This document shows, piece by piece, positions 24,323 through 31,989 of a stretch of DNA of 64,000 nt. The DNA lies in assembly GCA_947254375.1 (NCBI GenBank), contig CAMYCF010000002.1, forward strand, positions 62,001-126,000, written 5' to 3'. Source of the stretch: an uncultured Mobilibacterium sp. Its GTDB lineage: Bacteria; Bacillota; Clostridia; Peptostreptococcales; Anaerovoracaceae. Every line of letters begins with the position of its first letter. Position 1 is the stretch's first letter. The translations under genes and the position numbers were made by a program. The notes under the pieces are model-generated. The model worked only from the letters and a program-made list of their open reading frames with translations, had not been told where the DNA came from and did not search any database.

Positions 24323-26760
24323 AGGATCCGCTCAGGAAAAGATATGAAATAAAAGTGTACGGGATCGTGCAGGGGGTCGGGTTCAGACCTTTTATCAGCA
24401 GGATCGCCGACAGACACGGCATATACGGAAGCGTCTGCAACAAGGGCTCTTGCGTTTTGATAGACGCGCAGGGGACGCCCGGGGAGCTCGCGGCTTTTAC
24501 CGAAGCGATAGAGAAGGAAGCACCGCCGCGCTCGGTCATTTTAAAGGTGAAAAAATCGGAGCTCGAGCCGGCGGAGGAAAAACCTTTTGACCTCGGCGAA
24601 GTCATGGGAAGCGAGCGCTTTGCGATCGTCGAGAGCGAGAAGGAAGAGGGAGCCGTGTTCGTATCGCCGGACATCGCAACATGCCCGGAGTGCGCCAACG
24701 AACTGTTCGACCCAAGCAACAGGCGGTATCTCCACCCGTTCATCAACTGCACGGACTGCGGACCGCGCCTCACGATACTCGATTCGATGCCTTACGACCG
24801 CGTGAGGACGAGCATGGGCGAGTTCCCGATGTGCGACGAATGCGCGCATGAATACACGCATCCGGGAGACAGGCGTTACGACGCTCAGCCGGTATGCTGC
24901 AACGACTGCGGCCCTCGCGTATATATCATAGGAGACGGCCCGGGTGAAGAGAAAAAAGACGCGGATGGTGAACCGATAAGAGACGGAAAAGCCATAATTT
25001 TTGCGAGAAAAATCATAAGGGACGGCGGTATCGTCGCGATAAAAGGTATAGGCGGTTACCACCTGTGCTGTGACGCCGCAAACGGCGATGCGGTCCGGAG
25101 GCTGAGAGACCTTAAAGACCGTCCGTTCAAACCTTTTGCCGTCATGATGAAGGACATGGACGTCGTAAGGCGCGAGTGCGAAGTCGGCGAAGAGGAAGAG
25201 AAGGTCCTCACTGGACCGCAGAAGCCGATAGTCCTCCTGAGAAAGAAGGACGGAGGGAACGCCGATCCGCTCGTCGCGCCGGGCAACCCGAACATAGGAG
25301 TCATGCTCCCGTATGCACCGGTACAGATGCTGATCTTCGGCTATCCCGGAGACGGGGAGATAAGCGATACGCTCATAATGACGAGCGGCAACCCTTCGGG
25401 GGCGCCGATCTGCATGAACGACGAAGAGGCTTTCAAATATCTGACGCCGATGTGCGACGCGATACTCTCGAACAACAGGAAGATAAGGATAAGGGCCGAC
25501 GATTCGGTAATGTCCTTTTATGAGGGAAAACCGTACATGGTCAGAAGGTCGAGAGGATATGCACCGCTGCCCGTGATAATGCCGAAGGGATCGGGGCACT
25601 CGGTCCTCGGTATCGGCGGCGAGCTCAAGAACACCTTCTGCGTGGCGAACGACGACATGTATTACACTTCGCCGTATATAGGCGACATGGCGGACGTTCG
25701 GAGCGTGGACGCCCTCGAGGCGGCGGTCGAAAGGATGGAGAGACTTTTCGAGACGCAGCCGGAGATGATATGCGCCGACCTCCACCCGAAGTACAATACG
25801 ACGGCCGTGGCGGAGGACATGTCGGAAAGGACCGGGCTACCGCTTATAAAAGTCCAGCACCATTACGCTCATATAGCCTCGTGCATGGCGGAGAACGGCA
25901 GGTACGATGAAGTCATCGGCGTTTCGTTCGACGGTACGGGCTACGGGACTGACGGCACGATCTGGGGCGGAGAGTTCATAAGAGCCGGACTCGATTCATT
26001 CGAGAGGCTCGGAGCGATAAAAACTTTCGTTCACGCCGGCGGTGATAAGGCATCCCGCGAGGGCTGGCGCATCGCCGTGTCGATGATGTCGGATCTCTAT
26101 CGTCCTGAAGAGGCGGCGGAAAGGATAAAAGCGCTCGGCGTGGCAGATGAGCAGGAGATATCCGGACAGATGTTCATGCTGGGCAACAGGATAAACATAG
26201 TAGATTCAACGAGCGTGGGAAGGCTGTTCGACGCAGTGAGCGCCGTCCTCGGGATCAAAAGGATGTCGACTTTCGAAGGCGAAGCCGCAATGGCGCTTCA
26301 GTTTGCGGCGGAAAAAGCGGCCGAAGAGGATCCGGGCGCGCGGGAGATTTTTATGAAGTCGCCTGCCCTTAACGGGGTCGGGATAACGAAGAACGAAGAT
26401 CCCGGGATTTTTACCGCCGAGACGGGCATGCTTTTTAAGGCGCTGTCTGAGAAGAGGCTCAGCGGGGAAGATCCTCAAAAACTGGCGCTTTTATTCCACG
26501 CGGAACTGGCGAAACTTGTTATAGCGGGATGTGAGGAAATACGGATAGATACGGGACTCGACACCGTGGCTTTGAGCGGAGGAGTTTTCCAGAATCTGCT
26601 TTTCCTCGATCTGTGCAGAAAAGGGTTAATGGAGAAGGGCTTCAACGTGCTGATACATTCTCTCGTACCGCCGAACGACGGGGGGATCGCTCTCGGACAG
26701 GCGGCGATCGCGACGGAGTATCTGCTGAAGGAAAGCAAGGAGGTAACGAAATGTGTGTAG
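24319..26760 (+). CDS. hypF: Carbamoyltransferase HypF
   Basis: 813 aa, full length with all domains: acylphosphatase (about 8-95, with VQGVGFRPF), two zinc-finger pairs (C122, C125, C144, C147 and C172, C175, C194, C197), a YrdC-like domain (GGIVAIKGIGGYHLCCDA, about 225-400) and a Kae1/TobZ-like domain (VSFDGTGYGTDG near 535 and LSGGVFQN near 755). It turns carbamoyl phosphate into carbamoyl-adenylate and loads HypE, the first step of cyanide ligand synthesis for the Fe(CN)2CO unit of [NiFe] hydrogenase. It overlaps the NifK-like gene by 4 bases and hypC by 10. No hydrogenase is encoded in the window. Confidence 0.96.
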   Translation: MKDPLRKRYEIKVYGIVQGVGFRPFISRIADRHGIYGSVCNKGSCVLIDAQGTPGELAAFTEAIEKEAPPRSVILKVKKSELEPAEEKPFDLGEVMGSERFAIVESEKEEGAVFVSPDIATCPECANELFDPSNRRYLHPFINCTDCGPRLTILDSMPYDRVRTSMGEFPMCDECAHEYTHPGDRRYDAQPVCCNDCGPRVYIIGDGPGEEKKDADGEPIRDGKAIIFARKIIRDGGIVAIKGIGGYHLCCDAANGDAVRRLRDLKDRPFKPFAVMMKDMDVVRRECEVGEEEEKVLTGPQKPIVLLRKKDGGNADPLVAPGNPNIGVMLPYAPVQMLIFGYPGDGEISDTLIMTSGNPSGAPICMNDEEAFKYLTPMCDAILSNNRKIRIRADDSVMSFYEGKPYMVRRSRGYAPLPVIMPKGSGHSVLGIGGELKNTFCVANDDMYYTSPYIGDMADVRSVDALEAAVERMERLFETQPEMICADLHPKYNTTAVAEDMSERTGLPLIKVQHHYAHIASCMAENGRYDEVIGVSFDGTGYGTDGTIWGGEFIRAGLDSFERLGAIKTFVHAGGDKASREGWRIAVSMMSDLYRPEEAAERIKALGVADEQEISGQMFMLGNRINIVDSTSVGRLFDAVSAVLGIKRMSTFEGEAAMALQFAAEKAAEEDPGAREIFMKSPALNGVGITKNEDPGIFTAETGMLFKALSEKRLSGEDPQKLALLFHAELAKLVIAGCEEIRIDTGLDTVALSGGVFQNLLFLDLCRKGLMEKGFNVLIHSLVPPNDGGIALGQAAIATEYLLKESKEVTKCV

Positions 26761-26954
26761 GTTTGCCGGCAAGGGTAACGGAACTCGATAACGGGATGGC
26801 TGTCGTAGACGCATCCGGAGTAAAAAGGACGATCTCTGCGGAACTCATCGATGACCTCGCGCCCGGGGACTATGTAATGGTGCATGCGGGTCTTGCGATA
26901 GCGAAGATAGAGGACGAAGAAGATCAGGAGCAGGGGAAAAAGAAGACCGCCTGA
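26751..26954 (+). CDS. hypC: Hydrogenase maturation chaperone HypC
   Basis: 67 aa beta-barrel chaperone starting MCVGLPARV; the essential Cys2 is present. HypC binds HypD and carries the iron on which CO and cyanide ligands are assembled, then hands it to the hydrogenase large subunit. The ATG at 26751 follows GGAGG placed inside the end of hypF. In this operon the usual acceptor, a [NiFe]-hydrogenase large subunit, is absent. The charged C-terminal tail (EDEEDQEQGKKK) is longer than in many HypC. Confidence 0.93.
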   Translation: MCVGLPARVTELDNGMAVVDASGVKRTISAELIDDLAPGDYVMVHAGLAIAKIEDEEDQEQGKKKTA

Positions 26955-26989
26955 ACGATCCGAACTGAAAGACGAGCGGAGGTAAAAAG

Positions 26990-28057
26990 ATGGCATCAAA
27001 GGAAGAAGTAATTGCCGCACGTAAAAGGGTCGAGTCGTATTCCGGCAGAAAGCTTCGTATAATGGAAGTGTGCGGAACGCATACTCACGAGATCTTCGGG
27101 CTCGGGATAAGGAGCATCCTCCCGAGGGATATCGAACTGATATCCGGACCGGGATGTCCGGTTTGCGTTACGCCTGTCGGGTACATCGACGAGGCTGTGA
27201 TGCTCGCACTCGATAAAGGAGCGACCGTCTGTACTTTCGGCGACCTCGTGAGGGTGCCGGGTACGGAGATGAGCCTTGCGGAGGCGAGGAGCAAAGACGC
27301 GAAGGTAAGGCTGGTATATTCGCCCGCGGACGCGCTCGATTACGCGAAAGAGCACCCCGACGAAGAGGTCGTTTTCCTCTCGGTAGGATTCGAGACGACG
27401 ACACCGGGCAGCTGCATCGCCGTGCGAAACGCCAAGAACGAAGGAATCAAAAATTTCTCGATACTGACCGCCAACAAGACTATGTTCAACGCATATATAG
27501 CCCTGAAGGACAGCGCGGACGCGTTCATGTATCCGGGCCACGTGAGCACGGTCACGGGAATGCAGTGCTACTACGAGCTCGAAAAGCTCTGCATATACGG
27601 TGCGGTAACGGGTTTTACGGCGCCCGAGATCATCATCGCTCTCGATGCGATGATAAAAGGGATACTTTCGGGAAAACCGTTCGCCCTCAATTGCTATAAA
27701 AGGGTGGTACGCGAGGACGGAAGCCCCGCGGCACGAAGGATAATAGAGGAAATGATGGAGCCTTACGACGCCGAATGGCGCGGGCTCGGCATCATAGAAA
27801 AGTCGGGTCTCCGCCTGAACGCGGAACACGCCGACTTCGATGCACGTAAAAAATTCGATCTCCCGGAGATAAAAGGAAGGAGCAACCCCGCCTGCAGGTG
27901 CGGCGATGTCCTTCTCGGCGAATGTACGCCGCTGCAATGTCCGGTATTCGGAAAAGTCTGCACGCCGGAGCACCCGGTCGGAGCCTGCATGGTCTCCGGC
28001 GAAGGAGCCTGCTCCGCCTATTATAAATACGGAGGGGAATCATGGAGAAATTCATAA
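26990..28057 (+). CDS. hypD: Fe(CN)2CO assembly protein HypD
   Basis: 355 aa. Key motifs are intact: EVCGTHTHEIF near residue 25 (active-site Cys), SGPGCPVCVTP near 52 (iron site), SVGFETTTPG near 125, and the C-terminal cysteine cluster (CRCGDVLLGEC..CPVFGKVC..CMVSGEGAC) for the 4Fe-4S centre. HypD, with HypC, holds the iron and reduces the cyanate-derived ligand to cyanide. The ATG at 26990 has GGAGG upstream; the gene overlaps hypE by 16 bases. All catalytic residues being kept suggests a working pathway. Confidence 0.96.
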   Translation: MASKEEVIAARKRVESYSGRKLRIMEVCGTHTHEIFGLGIRSILPRDIELISGPGCPVCVTPVGYIDEAVMLALDKGATVCTFGDLVRVPGTEMSLAEARSKDAKVRLVYSPADALDYAKEHPDEEVVFLSVGFETTTPGSCIAVRNAKNEGIKNFSILTANKTMFNAYIALKDSADAFMYPGHVSTVTGMQCYYELEKLCIYGAVTGFTAPEIIIALDAMIKGILSGKPFALNCYKRVVREDGSPAARRIIEEMMEPYDAEWRGLGIIEKSGLRLNAEHADFDARKKFDLPEIKGRSNPACRCGDVLLGECTPLQCPVFGKVCTPEHPVGACMVSGEGACSAYYKYGGESWRNS

Positions 28058-29049
28058 CGCTCGCACACGGCGCCGGAGGAAGACAGTCCGCCGACCTCAT
28101 AGGAAACATTTTTAAAAAGTATTTCGACAACCTGCTCCTCACCGCGGACGATGCCGCCGTTCTGACGCCGCCCGCCGGAAGGATGGCGATGTCCACGGAC
28201 GGTTTTATCGTATCGCCGTCGGAATTCCCGGGAGGGAACATCGGTAAACTTTCGATATGCGGCACGGTGAACGACCTCGCCTGCATGGGCGCAAAGCCGC
28301 TTTACATCTCGTGCGCATTCGTAATAGAGGAGGGCTTCCCCGTCGCTACCCTCGAAAAAATCGCAGAGTCCATGGCTAAAACGGCCGCAGAGGCCGGAGT
28401 AAAAATCGTTTCCGGCGATACGAAGGTCGCGGGAAAAGGCCAGGTCGACGGAGTTTTTATCACGACGACGGGCGTCGGTGAGATAGCCGATCCTGCGATC
28501 GATATACAGGGAGCGAACGCGAAGCCGGGCGATGCTGTCATCGTCACGGGCGACATCGGAAGACACGGTTGCACGATTCTGCTCGAACGCGACAAGTTCG
28601 GTATGGAAGCTGACGTTACGAGCGACTGCGCGCCGCTTTGGAATGCGGTCAGATCACTCCTTGATGCGGACTGCGACATTCACGTCATCAGGGACGCGAC
28701 GCGCGGCGGCGTTGGGACCGTCCTCTATGAGATCGCGGAGCAGAGCGATGTCGGCGTAAGGCTGGACCGCGGTTCTATCCCGGTGAGCAACGAAGTGTCG
28801 GGAGTCTGCGGGCTCCTCGGACTCGAGCCGCTTTACCTCGCGTGCGAGGGAAGGCTCGTGATATTCGCGCCTCAGAAAGATGCCGAACGGATCGTTTCCG
28901 TTTTGCAGGGATGCAAATACACCGAGGGCGCGACCGTGATCGGCGAAGTCATCGAAAACCGCAGGGGGAGAGTCACGCTGATGACGGAAATAGGTACTGA
29001 GGCGCTTCTTCCGCAGCCGACCGGAGAACTTCTGCCGAGGATATGCTGA
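28042..29049 (+). CDS. hypE: Carbamoyl dehydratase HypE
   Basis: 335 aa of the PurM/AIR-synthetase ATP-binding fold. The N-terminal glycine-rich stretch (AHGAGGRQS), DDAAVL and the STDGF motif are typical, and the C-terminus ends LPRIC with the essential terminal cysteine that carries the carbamoyl group and is dehydrated to thiocyanate. It is the last gene of the cassette 2-hyp operon. hypA and hypB, which insert nickel, and a maturation endopeptidase are not found nearby. Confidence 0.96.
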   Translation: MEKFITLAHGAGGRQSADLIGNIFKKYFDNLLLTADDAAVLTPPAGRMAMSTDGFIVSPSEFPGGNIGKLSICGTVNDLACMGAKPLYISCAFVIEEGFPVATLEKIAESMAKTAAEAGVKIVSGDTKVAGKGQVDGVFITTTGVGEIADPAIDIQGANAKPGDAVIVTGDIGRHGCTILLERDKFGMEADVTSDCAPLWNAVRSLLDADCDIHVIRDATRGGVGTVLYEIAEQSDVGVRLDRGSIPVSNEVSGVCGLLGLEPLYLACEGRLVIFAPQKDAERIVSVLQGCKYTEGATVIGEVIENRRGRVTLMTEIGTEALLPQPTGELLPRIC

Positions 29050-29068
29050 TGACATGCCCGGATATTGC

Positions 29069-29126
29069 TGAGGCTTGCCCGGCGACAGGCAGAGTATATG
29101 CTTTGGTATGATGAGGCTTGCCCGGC
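29069..29126 (+). repeat. 15-bp direct repeat between hypE and tRNA-Glu
   Basis: TGAGGCTTGCCCGGC occurs at 29069-29083 and 29112-29126, 43 bases apart; a partial TGCCCGG lies before them. No hairpin with a T run is clear, so the end of the hyp operon is not defined. Confidence 0.6.
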
Positions 29127-29138
29127 AAAAAAGACATC

Positions 29139-29167
29139 TGGACAAGCGTGATATATTGATGTATAAT
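29139..29167 (+). promoter_or_regulatory. Promoter of tRNA-Glu
   Basis: TGGACA (29139-29144), 17-base spacer, TATAAT (29162-29167), 30 bases before the tRNA. Confidence 0.75.
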
Positions 29168-29197
29168 TGCAAACGGCACAAAAAATGTGACGTTTGA

Positions 29198-29272
29198 GCC
29201 GCCTTGGTCAAGAGGTCAAGACGCAGCCCTCTCACGGCTGAATCAGGAGTTCGATTCTCCTAGGCGGTACCA
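29198..29272 (+). tRNA. tRNA-Glu (anticodon CTC)
   Basis: 75 bases including an encoded CCA. The acceptor stem GCCGCCT pairs with AGGCGGT (one G-U), the anticodon stem CAGCC/GGCTG encloses the loop CTCTCAC giving anticodon CTC, and the T arm GGAGT-TCGATTC-TCC is standard. It has its own promoter and terminator. A CTC-anticodon isoacceptor is usually a minor tRNA alongside TTC; a TTC gene is not in this window. Confidence 0.93.
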
Positions 29273-29279
29273 ACAGCAA

Positions 29280-29301
29280 GGGGTAGAAATACCCCTTTTT
29301 T
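29280..29301 (+). terminator. Terminator of tRNA-Glu
   Basis: GGGGTA (29280-29285) pairs with TACCCC (29290-29295) around GAAA, followed by TTTTTT. Confidence 0.9.
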
Positions 29302-29315
29302 CGTGCAAAAATGCA

Positions 29316-29533
29316 ATTTATGACCGAATTCGGTTATAAATTCGATCGTAAAATTTTACAACCGAATTTACGACCGAAAATAATCGTAAATTTCGGCAAA
29401 AAACGATCGCAAATCGATAACCGCTGCGATAAATGCGGTAAAAAAGAATAATTTCTACCGAAACCGCATGCAATGGTACAAAAATGGTACATCGAGCCGA
29501 TAAATGGGAACCCGACATTATATATAATGTCGG
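29316..29533. repeat. Non-coding stretch dense in inverted repeats
   Basis: No gene is seen between the tRNA terminator and 29585. The stretch is A+T-rich with several near-palindromes: a 26-bp one at 29316-29341 around GAATTC, GTAAAATTTTAC at 29348-29359, and a perfect 22-bp palindrome CCGACATTATATATAATGTCGG at 29512-29533. ACCGAAT/ACGACCGAAA and CGTAAA words recur in between. The last palindrome lies about 50 bases before the small membrane protein gene and could be an operator or promoter-overlapping site. Confidence 0.55.
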
Positions 29534-29584
29534 CGACAGGAAACGGAATCACATAAGAGCTCGACGCAGCGGGAGGTAAGTAAA

Positions 29585-29725
29585 ATGATGCATCTTACGG
29601 AAGAACAAAAGCTGAAAGGCAGAGTAATATCCAACATAATCGCGCTATCCATTTATTTTGTCGTAGCAGTTTTCTTTGGGGTCATATTCGGCCTCGCGTT
29701 TGATAATAAAAAGAAGTGGCAATAG
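29585..29725 (+). CDS. Single-pass membrane microprotein
   Basis: 46 aa starting at tandem ATG codons (29585 and 29588) with GGGAGG upstream. It has a polar head (MMHLTEEQKLKGRV), one membrane segment (about residues 15-39, ending FGLAF) and a short basic tail DNKKKWQ. It is not recognised. The strong ribosome site, sensible topology and the palindrome upstream make it a likely real gene. rarD starts 100 bases later with its own leader. Confidence 0.6.
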   Translation: MMHLTEEQKLKGRVISNIIALSIYFVVAVFFGVIFGLAFDNKKKWQ

Positions 29726-29824
29726 TATCCAAGTACTTTACCGGCCGTTATAGGAATCCTCTATTAAAACCCCTCGGTTTGTGTTAAAATAGATGCACTC
29801 ACATAAAGAATTTCGAGGGCATCG

Positions 29825-30766
29825 ATGGGACCGGTAAAAGATCAGGAAAAAGCTGCGGCGGAATACAGGAACGGGATTATCGCGATAGTCGGCTGTTCCA
29901 CGCTTTGGGGCGTTTTGCCGATATACTGGCAGGCGATCAAACCGATCGATTCGTGGGTGATAATAATCTACAGGATCTTCCTCGTATGCGCCGTCTGTCT
30001 CATCGCGGCCCGAACGAAATACAGCTGGGCTGAAATAACGGGACCGCTCAAGGACAGGAAGGTGATGATGCGGTATTTTATCGCAGGGGTCGTTATAACC
30101 GCGAACTGGAGTACCTACATCTGGGCGGTCAACGCCAACAGGGTCATCCAGACGGCGATAGGCTACTACATCGAGCCTCTTATGGTATGCATCTTCGGCA
30201 TCATCTTTTTCCGCGAAAAGCTCACGAAGTGGAAGGCAATCGCGCTCATATCCGCTATGGGAAGCGTGGTGCTGATACTCGTCCATTTCGGGCAACTGCC
30301 GGGCATCGCCCTTGTAATAGCCATTACGTTCGCAACGTACTCGGCGATCAAGAAAACGATGGATGCGCCGCCGATCTTATCGCTGCTGCACGAAACGATA
30401 TTCCTTGCGCCGCTTGCGCTGATAGCGATTTTTTACATAGAAGCGAAGGGCATCGGTGCGATAGGCGTAGGAGCGCCGTATAAGTACGTGCTGCTTTTAC
30501 TGTCGGGATTGATGACGGCAGTGCCGCTCGGACTGTTCGCGCGCGCCGCAAGCAGGATACCGCTTTTTGCGATCGGACTGATCTCGTACATAAGCCCGAG
30601 CATATCGCTTGCACTCGGGGTCTTCTGGTTCAAGGAGCCGTTCGACCGCGTGCAGCTCATGGCGTTCGCGATCATCTGGATAGGGCTGATATTCTTTACG
30701 TACGGGGAATACAAAGAAAAGGATAGGAACGAGTTGATCGATGGATTCGATAGTTTCGATTGTTGA
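29825..30766 (+). CDS. rarD: RarD-like EamA/DMT-family permease
   Basis: 313 aa with ten predicted membrane helices in two EamA halves. GCSTLWGVLPIYWQAIKPI near the start, TANWSTYIWAVNANRVIQTAIGYYIEPL (in parts) in the middle, and the FARAASRIPL motif match the RarD branch of drug/metabolite transporters. RarD proteins were linked to chloramphenicol sensitivity but their substrate is unknown. The start at 29825 follows a weak GGGC site. Its 3' end overlaps the next gene by 26 bases. Confidence 0.85.
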   Translation: MGPVKDQEKAAAEYRNGIIAIVGCSTLWGVLPIYWQAIKPIDSWVIIIYRIFLVCAVCLIAARTKYSWAEITGPLKDRKVMMRYFIAGVVITANWSTYIWAVNANRVIQTAIGYYIEPLMVCIFGIIFFREKLTKWKAIALISAMGSVVLILVHFGQLPGIALVIAITFATYSAIKKTMDAPPILSLLHETIFLAPLALIAIFYIEAKGIGAIGVGAPYKYVLLLLSGLMTAVPLGLFARAASRIPLFAIGLISYISPSISLALGVFWFKEPFDRVQLMAFAIIWIGLIFFTYGEYKEKDRNELIDGFDSFDC

Positions 30767-30986
30767 AAAATACATAATCCCAAACGAGGCCGTGATCTTC
30801 GGGGTCATCGGCATGGTTTTCGTCGCCCTTTTGGTTCTCACGTCCTATCTGTCGCGCAGCGGGAGGAGCATAAAGCCTGTTCTGATCACGACGATCGTAT
30901 TTTGGGCGGTCTGCGTGGTGTTCCTTGTTCTCCTGATAATCCAGGGGGCGTTCGGGACGAAGGAAATATTTCTGGGGGTCATCTGA
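30741..30986 (+). CDS. Small two-helix membrane protein
   Basis: 81 aa with two hydrophobic helices (about 17-37 and 48-70). It starts inside the rarD 3' end in another frame with an overlap of 26 bases, so it is probably translationally coupled. Not recognised. No charged domain of note. Confidence 0.6.
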   Translation: MDSIVSIVEKYIIPNEAVIFGVIGMVFVALLVLTSYLSRSGRSIKPVLITTIVFWAVCVVFLVLLIIQGAFGTKEIFLGVI

Positions 30987-31016
30987 GTCCGAGCGAAAAA
31001 AAGAAAGTATGAGACG

Positions 31017-31046
31017 GCCGCCCTTTTACGGCGGTCATAATTTTTA
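31017..31046 (+). terminator. Hairpin before yhhQ
   Basis: GGCCGCC (31017-31023) pairs with GGCGGTC (31031-31037), followed by ATAATTTTT. It probably ends the rarD unit. I looked for a preQ1 riboswitch before the queuosine transporter gene and saw none. Confidence 0.5.
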
Positions 31047-31061
31047 CAAGACGGAGGTTTT

Positions 31062-31802
31062 ATGATCACCAACGAACTGATGCTCGTCCTGACGCTTATA
31101 GCGGAATACGCGGGCGTGGCGCTGATATACCTTTTATTCCGAAGATCGGGGCTGTACCTGTGGACCGTCGTCGCGACGATCGCTGCGAACATCGAGGTCC
31201 TCATCCTGGTAAAAGCCTTCGGCACGGAGATGACGCTCGGCAACATAATATTCGCGACCACATTCCTTGTGACCGACGTCCTGAGCGAGCTCCACGGGAA
31301 GGAGGCGGCGCAAAAGGCGGTAAAAATGGGGATAACCGCGTCGATCATCTTCACGATGATATCATCGTCGTGGCTTTTATACGGGCCGTCACCGAACGAC
31401 TTTGTCTTCCCGTCGATAAAAACGATCTTTTCGAACACGCCGAGGATCGTGCTCGCGAGCATGGCCGTCTACGCTGTGGTCCAGTTCTTCGACGTTTGGC
31501 TCTACCACAAATGGTGGGCTTTTACCGATAAAAAAACGGGAGATCACGATCGTTTCCTCTGGCTCCGCAACAACGGGTCGACCCTGATCTCGCAGCTGCT
31601 GAACGCGATACTCTATCCGATCTTCGCTTTCGCGGGCACATACGAGTGGCCGACGATCGTTTCGATCATCGTGTCCGGGTACGTCATTTTTATCGTGACG
31701 AGCCTGCTCGACACGCCGTTCATCTACCTGTGCAGGCGGATCGGCCGGAAGTACGGGACGGAAAGGGGTCTGCTGGAGTCACGGAAAAGGGAAGCAGCAT
31801 AA
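31062..31802 (+). CDS. YhhQ-like queuosine precursor transporter
   Basis: 246 aa membrane protein with about six helices of the YhhQ (VUT/ECF-related) family. Typical are the TTFLVTDVLSELHGKEAA stretch near residue 65-85 and the NNGSTLISQLLNA segment near 172. Members import queuine or preQ0/preQ1 for tRNA queuosine. The ribosome site GGAGG is strong. No other queuosine genes lie in the window. Confidence 0.88.
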   Translation: MITNELMLVLTLIAEYAGVALIYLLFRRSGLYLWTVVATIAANIEVLILVKAFGTEMTLGNIIFATTFLVTDVLSELHGKEAAQKAVKMGITASIIFTMISSSWLLYGPSPNDFVFPSIKTIFSNTPRIVLASMAVYAVVQFFDVWLYHKWWAFTDKKTGDHDRFLWLRNNGSTLISQLLNAILYPIFAFAGTYEWPTIVSIIVSGYVIFIVTSLLDTPFIYLCRRIGRKYGTERGLLESRKREAA

Positions 31803-31845
31803 AAATGCAATAAATATCGAGAAGCGCGATGCTTGAAATTTATCG

Positions 31846-31945
31846 GGATGAAAACTCAAAATATATGGGAATGAAGAAGCAAAATATATGGGAATGAAAA
31901 AGCAAAATATATATGAATGAAATTGACAAAACTCTATGAATGAAA
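31846..31945 (+). repeat. Tandem ~23-bp repeats before the second ATPase gene
   Basis: Units start at about 31846, 31868, 31891, 31914 and 31937 with the core GGGAATGAA(A/G)AAGCAAAATATAT. The middle two are nearly identical and the outer ones decay. The array overlaps the promoter of the ATPase gene. No spacers exist, so it is not CRISPR. Compare the 33-bp array at 4231-4350. Confidence 0.8.
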
Positions 31946-31952
31946 TAAAATC
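31924..31952 (+). promoter_or_regulatory. Promoter of the second ATPase gene
   Basis: TTGACA (31924-31929), 17-base spacer, TAAAAT (31947-31952), lying inside the last two repeat units and 38 bases before the ATG. Confidence 0.75.
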
Positions 31953-31989
31953 AAGACAGCAGAAGACTTGATTTTTATGAGAATGTGCT

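Noticed and set aside
30987..31061. preQ1 riboswitch before the YhhQ-like gene
   Set aside because: The only structure is a G/C hairpin followed by a short T run, read as a terminator; the preQ1 aptamer sequence is not present.
31846..31945. CRISPR array
   Set aside because: Units are directly adjacent without spacers and decay outward; no cas genes.
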